Shown in pieces: positions 1 through 5,170 of a DNA stretch of 5,170 bases; within the stretch, counting starts at the first letter, position 1, and each line of letters begins with the position of its first letter. The DNA lies in contig DFBD01000102.1 in NCBI GenBank assembly GCA_002367255.1, positions 1 through 5,170 on the forward strand, given 5' to 3'. The position numbers and the translations under genes are program-made. Origin of the DNA: Rhodobacterales bacterium UBA3089 (GTDB lineage Bacteria > Pseudomonadota > Alphaproteobacteria > Rhodobacterales > Rhodobacteraceae). Under the pieces are notes generated by a model. The model made no database searches and was not told the origin of the DNA. It was given only the letters and a program-made list of their open reading frames with translations.

Positions 1-3
1 TTG

Positions 4-21
4 CCCCTTTTGCGGGGTTTT
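4..21 (+). terminator. possible rho-independent terminator of an upstream gene, perhaps clipped by the window edge
   Basis: CCCC at 4-7 can pair with GGGG at 14-17 across a six-base loop, and TTTT follows at 18-21. A four-pair stem is short. The 3' arm (GCGGGGTTTT) looks like the second half of a typical GC-rich terminator whose better 5' partner may lie before base 1. If real, it ends a + strand gene left of the window and separates it from the gene at 112. Confidence 0.35.
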
Positions 22-111
22 CGGAGAATTTTCAAGGACTGGATGTTTGATAACACTTTTTTTAGACATTCCGGTTATGTTCCTTAAAGCGAGAGTAGAG
101 GGAAAGAAGAA

Positions 112-489
112 ATGGGACAAATATACCAGATTTGCGCGGCGCAAGCCGTGGATGGGGGCGTGGACTACGAGGTTATTCGTAATCTGAAAACAGCAGTAGG
201 GGAGGCCGAGTACGAGGAAATCGCCGAGCAGGCAGCGTTTAAATTGGCGGACCGGTTGGGAAGACTGGAACGTGCGCTGCGAGAGGCGGACTTGACGATG
301 TGCTATCGTCATGCGTTGAACGTTTGCGGTGTGTCCAGCCAGATCGGGCTGGTCGATGTAGCGCGGGTGGCGTCGGACGTTATGACTTGCACGCGGGAGG
401 GCAATATGGAGGCGTTATCGGCGGTGATCGGACGGTTGAACCGCGTTGCGGAGGCGTCTTTATTCTCGGTTTTCGAGTTGGAGGCGTAA
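112..489 (+). CDS. uncharacterised 125-residue protein, possible degenerate HPt-like helical domain
   Basis: The ATG at 112 follows a purine-rich leader with AGAGGG at 97-102 about nine bases upstream, which supports this start. The protein is acidic and looks almost wholly helical, with no signal peptide or membrane segment. Residues about 20-121 follow the hydrophobic pattern of a histidine-phosphotransfer (HPt) four-helix domain: an early I-x-x-L-x-x-x-x-G, a helix ending in ERALREAD (53-60), then a segment with H67 and IGL (78-80), then a last helix rich in Leu and Val. The usual HxLKG core is not intact. Aligned from H67, the K and G positions are N70 and V71 and two residues are inserted. 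Aligned from G73 and G79, the phospho-His position is L69. It may therefore be a non-phosphorylated HPt fold or an unrelated helical protein. It lies 66 bases before the peptidase gene on the same strand and could share its transcript. The reading frame is secure; the function is not known. Confidence 0.8.
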   Translation: MGQIYQICAAQAVDGGVDYEVIRNLKTAVGEAEYEEIAEQAAFKLADRLGRLERALREADLTMCYRHALNVCGVSSQIGLVDVARVASDVMTCTREGNMEALSAVIGRLNRVAEASLFSVFELEA

Positions 490-496
490 GCGGGCC

Positions 497-524
497 TTGC
501 AGTTCTGGCATGGGCGGATAGTTT
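497..524 (+). promoter_or_regulatory. weak candidate sigma70-like promoter before the M17 peptidase gene
   Basis: In the 66-base gap after the first gene, TTGCAG (497-502) and TAGTTT (519-524) are separated by 16 bases. Both boxes deviate from consensus. A start near 531 would leave a leader of about 25 bases before the ATG at 556. Read-through from the upstream gene is an equally good explanation for expression. Confidence 0.22.
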
Positions 525-543
525 AAGGGTAACTTTCTTGATT

Positions 544-547
544 GGAG
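544..547 (+). promoter_or_regulatory. ribosome binding site that fixes the M17 peptidase start
   Basis: GGAG lies eight bases before the ATG at 556. This favours the ATG over the in-frame TTG at 538, which would place the GGAG inside the coding region and has no comparable site of its own. Confidence 0.65.
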
Positions 548-555
548 ATACCCCG

Positions 556-1932
556 ATGGCCGACCGTTTTGTTCGTAACGCGCAATCTGCGATTCCTGTT
601 CATGTTGTTGCCAAGGGTGTGGATTATCCGGCGGATATTACCGACACACAGCGGGATTGGCTGAAGGCGACCGGATTTTCCGGCGGCTTGGGCGAGGTTG
701 CTTTGTTACCGGACGACGGTGCGATTGCGGCGGTTTTGGTTGGCTGGGGAACGGAGGCGACGCGCGCGCGTGGAAGATTCCATCTGGCGGCTGCTGCGCA
801 GAAATTACCGGAGGGTGTTTACCGGATTGCTTCGGGAATTCCTGACGGGGATCTGGAAAACGAGGCGCTGGGGTGGCTGATGTCGAACTACCGGTTCTCG
901 AAATATCGGGATGCGGGGGCGGTTAAGGCGGTTTTGATCGCGCCGGAAGGTGTTGATGCAAATCGTATCGAGGCGATGGCACAAGGTGACGCCTTGGCCC
1001 GTGATTTGATCAATACGCCAGCGTCGGACATGGGGCCGGACGCGTTAGAGGCGGCATTTCGAATGCTGGGCGACCAGCACGGGGCCGAGGTTTCGGTTAT
1101 TGCTGGCGATGCGCTGTTGGGTGAAAACTTGCCGTTGATACATGCGGTTGGCCGGGCCTCGGATCAGGCGCCTCGGCTGCTTGATATGCGTTGGGGTGCC
1201 CTCGGCGCGCCGACGGTGACGCTTGTGGGCAAGGGGGTTTGCTTTGATACGGGCGGGTTGAATATCAAGCCCGGGGCCTCCATGGGGTTGATGAAAAAGG
1301 ACATGGGCGGCAGTGCCAATGTGATGGCGCTGGCACATATGGTCATGGCGTTGAAGCTGCCTGTGCGGCTTAGAGTGCTGGTTCCGGCGGTGGAGAATTC
1401 GATCTCGGCAGGGGCGTTTCGGCCGCAGGATATTTTGAACAGCCGTAAGGGACTGACGGTAGAGGTGAATAATACGGATGCCGAGGGGCGCTTGGTTCTG
1501 GCCGATGCGCTTGCGGTAGCTGACGAGGAAACGCCGGATATGTTGCTGTGTCTGGCAACGTTGACGGGCGCGGCGCGGGTGGCATTGGGGCCGGATTTGC
1601 CGCCATTTTATACGGATAATGAAAGCTTGGCAGCGGATATAAGCGCGGCGGCTGATGCATCGGCAGACCCGTTGTGGCGGATGCCGTTCTGGGACCCTTA
1701 CGAGAGCAATCTTGAGCCGGGGATTGCGGATTTGGACAATGCGCCTGCGGGGGGCATGGCGGGGTCTATCAACGCGGCGTTGTTCTTGCGGCGGTTTGTG
1801 GAAAACACTTCGGGCTTTGCGCATTTTGACATTTACGGTTGGACGCCTGCGGCCAAACCTGCGCGTTCCAAAGGGGGGGCTTGCCAGTCGGCGCGGGCGT
1901 TGTTGGCGGTTGTTGAAAAGCGGGTGTGCTGA
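556..1932 (+). CDS. M17 family (leucyl aminopeptidase family) metallopeptidase
   Basis: This 458-residue protein belongs to the M17 family of di-metal aminopeptidases, which remove N-terminal residues from peptides in the cytoplasm and usually form hexamers. The N-terminal part (about 1-150) is the variable, non-catalytic domain. The catalytic domain begins near the NTP segment of LINTPASD. Expected metal ligands and catalytic residues are all visible: K226 and D231 in GKGVCFDTGG, K238 in NIKPG, D249 in KKDMGG, and D308, E310 and R312 in the family signature NTDAEGR. Their spacing (5, 12, 23, 82, 84 and 86 residues after the first Lys) matches that recalled for E. coli PepA. The protein is about 45 residues shorter than PepA, mainly in the N-terminal region, as in many alphaproteobacterial members, so the pepA symbol is not assigned. 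There is no signal peptide. Its TGA overlaps the ATG of the NlpC/P60 gene by one base, implying coupled translation. The family call is very secure; substrate preference is not readable from sequence. Confidence 0.95.
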   Translation: MADRFVRNAQSAIPVHVVAKGVDYPADITDTQRDWLKATGFSGGLGEVALLPDDGAIAAVLVGWGTEATRARGRFHLAAAAQKLPEGVYRIASGIPDGDLENEALGWLMSNYRFSKYRDAGAVKAVLIAPEGVDANRIEAMAQGDALARDLINTPASDMGPDALEAAFRMLGDQHGAEVSVIAGDALLGENLPLIHAVGRASDQAPRLLDMRWGALGAPTVTLVGKGVCFDTGGLNIKPGASMGLMKKDMGGSANVMALAHMVMALKLPVRLRVLVPAVENSISAGAFRPQDILNSRKGLTVEVNNTDAEGRLVLADALAVADEETPDMLLCLATLTGAARVALGPDLPPFYTDNESLAADISAAADASADPLWRMPFWDPYESNLEPGIADLDNAPAGGMAGSINAALFLRRFVENTSGFAHFDIYGWTPAAKPARSKGGACQSARALLAVVEKRVC

Positions 1933-2744
1933 TGGACACGCGTCGTATTCCGGTACGCCATGATCTGGCCGCGGAAAGTTTGCGCGGGCAGGTGGATGTC
2001 GAAAAATTCGTTGAAGGCAAGCCGATGGCAGTGGGTGGTTCGTTGCTTAATCTGGTGCGAAACCCAGACCCTGACACCAACTTGGCGACGCAACTTTTGT
2101 ACGGTGAAGGGTTCACAGTTTACGACGAGATCGCGGATATGGGCTTGGCGTGGGGGCAGTCCGAGCGCGATGGGTATGTCGGATATGTGCCTAGTGCCGG
2201 ATTGATTGAACCGTTGGCAGGCCGGGTCGAGCGGGTTTCAGTCTTGTCGGCGCTGGTATTTGGCGAGCCGGATTTCAAGTCGCAATTGTTGGGTTCGTAT
2301 TCGCTTGGTTGTTGCGTGGCCGTTGACGGCGAGGAGAACGGTTATGCTCGTTTGGGCGAGGGGATTTACACACCGTTGGTGAACTTGGCCCCAGTCACAG
2401 GCGATTTTGTTGACGTGGCCGAGAAATTCATCGGGTCGCCGTACCTTTGGGGGGGGCGCAGTTATTTCGGGGTGGATTGCTCGGGGTTGGTGCAGCTCGC
2501 GCTTCAGGCGGTCGGGGTCGAAGCGCCAAGGGACTCCGATATGCAGGAAGCGGAGCTTGGCGTGGCATGCGATGGCAAGTTGCGGCGTGGCGATCTGGTG
2601 TTTTGGGACGGACATGTGGGGATTATGCAAGACGGGGACAACCTGTTGCATGCGAATGTGCATCATATGGCGGTTATCTCGGAGCCACTTGCAGACGTTA
2701 CTGCGCGGGCTAAGGGCGAGATTACCGCGACGCGTCGGCTTTAA
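1932..2744 (+). CDS. NlpC/P60 family cysteine peptidase with SH3-like N-terminal domains
   Basis: This 270-residue protein has a C-terminal NlpC/P60 domain (about 158-270). The triad is C183 in VDCSGL, H228 in DGHVGI and H240 in LLHAN, and the LWGG segment typical of the domain precedes it. NlpC/P60 enzymes cleave murein stem peptides, commonly at D-Glu-diamino acid bonds. Residues about 50-100 look like the SH3 domain found in bacterial dipeptidyl-peptidase VI-type enzymes (GFTVYDE, then GYVGYVPSAGL), and residues about 100-155 may form a second SH3-like barrel. This order is that of YkfC-type gamma-D-glutamyl-diamino acid endopeptidases, which act on short peptides with a free N-terminal L-Ala. 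No signal peptide or lipobox is seen, which fits a cytoplasmic peptide-recycling enzyme; this is inference. The ATG at 1932 overlaps the preceding TGA. An in-frame GTG at 1926 is an alternative, and neither start has a strong ribosome site, so coupling to the upstream gene is likely. The stop codon overlaps that of folC on the other strand. Confidence 0.93.
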   Translation: MDTRRIPVRHDLAAESLRGQVDVEKFVEGKPMAVGGSLLNLVRNPDPDTNLATQLLYGEGFTVYDEIADMGLAWGQSERDGYVGYVPSAGLIEPLAGRVERVSVLSALVFGEPDFKSQLLGSYSLGCCVAVDGEENGYARLGEGIYTPLVNLAPVTGDFVDVAEKFIGSPYLWGGRSYFGVDCSGLVQLALQAVGVEAPRDSDMQEAELGVACDGKLRRGDLVFWDGHVGIMQDGDNLLHANVHHMAVISEPLADVTARAKGEITATRRL

Positions 2745-4009
2745 CCATTTTCCCGCAATACCCGGCCTGCCAGATATAGCGAACCGCAGATCAGGATACG
2801 GGCGGATGGGTTTTTGGATGTGATCCTGTTGATGGCATCGGCGACAGATCGAGATTCTTCGGATTCTATGCCAATGGATCGGGCTGCGGCGACGGTTTCG
2901 GCGGCTTCTAACGTGGCGGCTTCGCCTTCAATAGAAACCCCGAACAAGGCTTCGGAAATTTCGGCCAAGGGTGCCAGATAGCCCGTGATGTCCTTGGTAT
3001 TTAGCATGCCGCATATCAGATATGTCGGGCGGGTTGGTAACCTTTGCAAAGCCTCGACCAAGGCTTGACCTGCGGCGGGATTGTGACCTCCGTCAAGCCA
3101 AAGTTCGGCCTGACCCGCCGCTTGGACCAATGGACCTTGGCGCAGGCGTTGAAGTCGGGCGGGCCATTTTGCGGTGGTTATGGCGGCCTCGCATGCGGCA
3201 TCGGATTTGCCCAAGGCGCGCAAGGCGGCGAGGGCGGCGCCTGCGTTTTGGACTTGGTGTGCGCCGATCAGGTTTGGTAGGGGCAGGTCTAGCAGGCCGT
3301 TTTCGTCTTGATAAACCAACCGCCCGTTTTCTTCCCAGACATGCCAGTGTTGACCATGGATCAGCAGCGAGGCACCGGTTTTGGCGGCTTGTGCTTCGAT
3401 CACCTCAAGGGCCGCGTCTTCTTGTGGGCCGACGACACAATAGACGCCGCGTTTCAAGATGCCGGCTTTCTCGGCGGCGATTTCCTCGATGGTTTCGCCC
3501 AAGTATTGGGTGTGATCGATGCTTATGGGCGTGATGACACAAAGGCGCGGAACCTCGACGACATTGGTAGCGTCGAGGCGACCCCCGAGGCCGGTTTCCA
3601 GCAACGTATATTCGGCGTCTGTGCGCGAAAAGGCCAGCAAGGCGGCGCAGGTGGTGATTTCAAAATAGGTGATGGTGGTGCCGTCGTTGGCCACAACGCA
3701 TTCGTCCAGAATTTCGCTCAATGCTTCTTCGCTGATCAATTCGCCAGCCAGTCGGATGCGTTCATGAAAACGGGCGAGGTGTGGCGAGGTATAGGCGTGG
3801 ACGCGGTCGCCGTCGGCCTCTAGCCCAGCGCGGATCATGGCTTGGGTGGAGCCTTTGCCGTTAGTGCCCGCAAGGTGAATCACGGGCGGTAGATGCTTTT
3901 CGGGGTTTCCCAGTGCATCGAGCAGCCGGACCATGCGGTCCAGCGTCAGGTCAATGATCTTGGGGTGGAGCGACATCATCCGCTCCAGAATAATGTCGCT
4001 GTTGCTCAT
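2741..4009 (-). CDS. folC: bifunctional folylpolyglutamate synthase / dihydrofolate synthase
   Basis: FolC adds L-glutamate to dihydropteroate and/or to reduced folates using ATP, in the cytoplasm. The 422-residue length is normal for the family. It is a Mur-ligase-type enzyme. The P-loop GTNGKGS is at 48-54, followed by TSPHL (74-78), the ETGLGGRLDATN stretch (138-149) and SIDH (163-166). EKAGIL (180-185) holds K181, the position equivalent to the carbamylated Lys of E. coli FolC. DGGHNP (306-311) and a C-terminal GSLYLAGR (409-416) mark the C-terminal domain. All expected motifs are present, so an active enzyme is expected. Whether it has both activities or mainly the folylpolyglutamate one cannot be told here. 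The start ATG overlaps the accD stop as ATGA and has no clear ribosome site of its own, so translation is probably coupled to accD. An internal Met at 11 or 12 is a less likely start. Confidence 0.95.
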   Translation of the reverse strand: MSNSDIILERMMSLHPKIIDLTLDRMVRLLDALGNPEKHLPPVIHLAGTNGKGSTQAMIRAGLEADGDRVHAYTSPHLARFHERIRLAGELISEEALSEILDECVVANDGTTITYFEITTCAALLAFSRTDAEYTLLETGLGGRLDATNVVEVPRLCVITPISIDHTQYLGETIEEIAAEKAGILKRGVYCVVGPQEDAALEVIEAQAAKTGASLLIHGQHWHVWEENGRLVYQDENGLLDLPLPNLIGAHQVQNAGAALAALRALGKSDAACEAAITTAKWPARLQRLRQGPLVQAAGQAELWLDGGHNPAAGQALVEALQRLPTRPTYLICGMLNTKDITGYLAPLAEISEALFGVSIEGEAATLEAAETVAAARSIGIESEESRSVADAINRITSKNPSARILICGSLYLAGRVLRENG

Positions 4010-4911
4010 TTGGCTGTTTCTGTTTCCGGCGTGGGTGCGGGAAGGTCACCGTGCACTTGCGGCGTTTTTTTCATCATCATCCGGATGATGGTGATCAGCT
4101 CCTCGCGCATGTTTTTGCGGTGGGTTACGCGGTCAAGGATGCCGTGGTCCAGCAGGTATTCGGCACGCTGGAATTCTTCGGGCAGCTTTTCGCGGATGGT
4201 TTGTTCGATCACACGTGCGCCAGCGAAACCGATCAAGGCGTTGGGTTCGGCGATGTGGATGTCGCCCAGCATCGCATAAGAGGCCGTGACGCCGCCGGTT
4301 GTCGGATGGGTTAGAACGACGATGTAGGGCAGGCCTGCTTCTTTCAGCATTTGCACCGCGACGGTGGAACGGGGCATTTGCATCAGGGCCATGATGCCTT
4401 CTTGCATACGGGCGCCACCTGCGGCGGAAAACAGCACCAACGGAGCGTTGATTTGCACGGCACGTTCGGCGGCGGCGATGATCGCGTTGCCGACGTACAT
4501 CCCCATAGATCCACCCATGAATGCAAAGTTCTGACCAGCGCAGACGACTTTCATGCGGCCCATGTTGCCCTCGGCTACGAGCATGGCGTCATGTTCATGG
4601 GTCTTTTTTTGAGCGTCGCGTATGCGGTCGGGGTATTTCTTCTGGTCCTTGAAATGCAACGGGTCAGCGGGCGGTTCGGGTACTTTGACCTCGGTGAACA
4701 GGCCGTCGTCGTACATGGTTTTGAACCGTTCACGGGGTGTGATGTGCATGTGGTGCTGGCATGACGGGCAGGTGTTCAATGCGTCCGTCAGTTCGCGGTG
4801 GAACAACATGGTTCCGCACTCGGGGCATTTGGTCCACAGGTTGTCCGGCGTCTCGCGACGGGAAAAAATCGAGTTGATCTTTGGACGGACGTAATTTGAA
4901 ATCCAGTTCAT
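4006..4911 (-). CDS. accD: acetyl-CoA carboxylase carboxyltransferase subunit beta
   Basis: AccD pairs with AccA to form the carboxyltransferase that moves CO2 from carboxybiotin on BCCP to acetyl-CoA, giving malonyl-CoA in the first committed step of fatty acid synthesis. The 301-residue length matches the family (about 300). An N-terminal zinc ribbon has four cysteines, C29, C32, C48 and C51, in CPEC and CPSC. The crotonase-fold carboxyltransferase domain follows, with GGARMQEG (165-172), TTGGVTASYAMLGD (204-217) and IGFAGARVIEQT (227-238), all hallmarks of AccD. The last 20 residues are a Pro/Glu/Thr-rich tail without conserved motifs. The start ATG has AAGGG (4923-4927) 11 bases upstream and a good promoter behind it. 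The TGA stop overlaps the folC ATG by four bases, so accD and folC form an operon. accD-folC adjacency is common in proteobacteria. Confidence 0.97.
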   Translation of the reverse strand: MNWISNYVRPKINSIFSRRETPDNLWTKCPECGTMLFHRELTDALNTCPSCQHHMHITPRERFKTMYDDGLFTEVKVPEPPADPLHFKDQKKYPDRIRDAQKKTHEHDAMLVAEGNMGRMKVVCAGQNFAFMGGSMGMYVGNAIIAAAERAVQINAPLVLFSAAGGARMQEGIMALMQMPRSTVAVQMLKEAGLPYIVVLTHPTTGGVTASYAMLGDIHIAEPNALIGFAGARVIEQTIREKLPEEFQRAEYLLDHGILDRVTHRKNMREELITIIRMMMKKTPQVHGDLPAPTPETETAK

Positions 4912-4922
4912 GTGACGATTGG

Positions 4923-4927
4923 CCCTT
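4923..4927 (-). promoter_or_regulatory. probable ribosome binding site of accD
   Basis: On the minus strand AAGGG lies 11 bases before the accD ATG. This is slightly long for an optimal spacing, but it is the only Shine-Dalgarno-like sequence in the leader. Confidence 0.45.
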
Positions 4928-4944
4928 ATTGCTGCTCTTTAGCT

Positions 4945-4973
4945 TAATTAATCCGGTGCCCGCAGGATTGCAA
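4945..4973 (-). promoter_or_regulatory. candidate sigma70-type promoter for accD-folC
   Basis: Read on the minus strand, TTGCAA (4973-4968) and TAATTA (4950-4945) are separated by exactly 17 bases. The first matches the -35 consensus TTGACA at four of six positions and the second is an AT-rich -10-like box. Transcription would begin near 4938, giving a leader of about 27 bases that contains the AAGGG site. It lies in the 64-base gap between the protease gene and accD. Confidence 0.5.
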
Positions 4974-4975
4974 CG

Positions 4976-5170
4976 TCAGAGCCGCCGCCGCCGCATGATT
5001 AGCATGAAAATACCGTACCCAACCAGCATCGACGTCAGCGAGATCAGCATCGCAGATGTCATTTGTGCGCTTTGCATATCAACGCTGTAAAGGTAAAAGC
5101 TCATCCCGCTTAGTTGGCCAGAAGAGTTCATAAACAGCATTACCACCAGATTATTGGCGAAATGCAGGCC
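4976..5170 (-). CDS. C-terminal part of a probable CPBP-family intramembrane metalloprotease (partial)
   Basis: Only the last 64 residues and a TGA stop are in the window; the 5' part lies beyond base 5170. The fragment begins GLHFANNL, which gives an HxxxN motif as found in the last conserved motif of CPBP (CAAX protease and bacteriocin-processing, 'Abi') membrane proteases. A Met-rich hydrophobic stretch (about residues 36-59) follows, long enough to span the membrane, and the protein ends in RRRRL, consistent with a cytoplasmic C-terminus by the positive-inside rule. The EExxxR and FxxxH motifs that would confirm the family are outside the window. The gene is on the same strand as accD, 64 bases upstream, with a separate promoter apparently between them. 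It could instead be another polytopic membrane protein. Confidence 0.6.
   Translation of the reverse strand, partial: GLHFANNLVVMLFMNSSGQLSGMSFYLYSVDMQSAQMTSAMLISLTSMLVGYGIFMLIMRRRRL

Noticed and set aside
47..80. TTGATA and TTATGT as a promoter for the gene at 112
   Set aside because: The spacing is 22 bases, too long for a sigma70 promoter. No better pair was found in 22-111, although expression must start there or upstream.
1045..1824. Long minus-strand open frame (259 codons) opposite the M17 peptidase gene
   Set aside because: It lies wholly antisense to a well-supported gene, its product is Arg/His/Gln-rich low-complexity sequence without motifs, and it is explained by high GC composition.
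1926..1931. GTG at 1926 as start of the NlpC/P60 gene
   Set aside because: It is possible, but the ATG at 1932 in the TGATG junction is the more usual coupled start. It adds only two residues, and no ribosome site favours it.
2741..2748. TTAACCAT resembling a CtrA half-site
   Set aside because: It is formed by the overlapping stop codons at a convergent junction, with no promoter to regulate and no second half-site at the right spacing.
3022..3534. Plus-strand open frames inside folC (including 3022-3534 and 3308-3823)
   Set aside because: They are antisense to folC, which has all family motifs. Their Arg-rich or Gly/Asp-rich translations look like composition shadows.
4064..4072. Run of seven T (A on the coding strand) as a programmed frameshift site in accD
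   Set aside because: The A run is AAA AAA A in the reading frame, not the X XXY YYZ register needed for -1 slippage, and the zero frame continues to a normal AccD C-terminus.

Overview
The window looks like chromosomal DNA of an alphaproteobacterium, most likely of the Rhodobacterales (Roseobacter-type). This rests on a moderately high GC content, the style of the protein sequences, and an accD-folC pair beside a short membrane-protease gene and an M17 peptidase/NlpC-P60 pair. The taxonomic call is inference from recall and was not searched.

Left half, + strand: bases 1-111 hold a possible clipped terminator and a purine-rich leader. A 125-residue protein (112-489) follows, with no firm function but resembling a degenerate histidine-phosphotransfer (HPt) four-helix domain. 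Next come an M17 (leucyl aminopeptidase family) metallopeptidase with a full set of metal and catalytic residues (556-1932) and an NlpC/P60 cysteine peptidase with SH3-like N-terminal segments (1932-2744). The two peptidase genes overlap by one base (TGATG) and are probably translationally coupled. Neither protein has a visible signal peptide, so a shared cytoplasmic role such as trimming murein or other peptides is plausible but unproven.

Right half, - strand, reading from right to left: the C-terminal 64 residues of a probable CPBP-family intramembrane protease (4976-5170, running off the window), a 64-base gap with a good sigma70-like promoter, accD (acetyl-CoA carboxylase carboxyltransferase beta subunit, 4006-4911) and folC (folylpolyglutamate/dihydrofolate synthase, 2741-4009). 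accD and folC overlap by four bases (ATGA).

The two transcription units converge. Their stop codons share one TTAA palindrome at 2741-2744, so there is no intergenic space between them. The window is almost fully coding and mostly conserved housekeeping genes. I see no mobile element, CRISPR array, tRNA or rRNA, and nothing that convincingly amounts to a new system. The first small gene is the least explained item.
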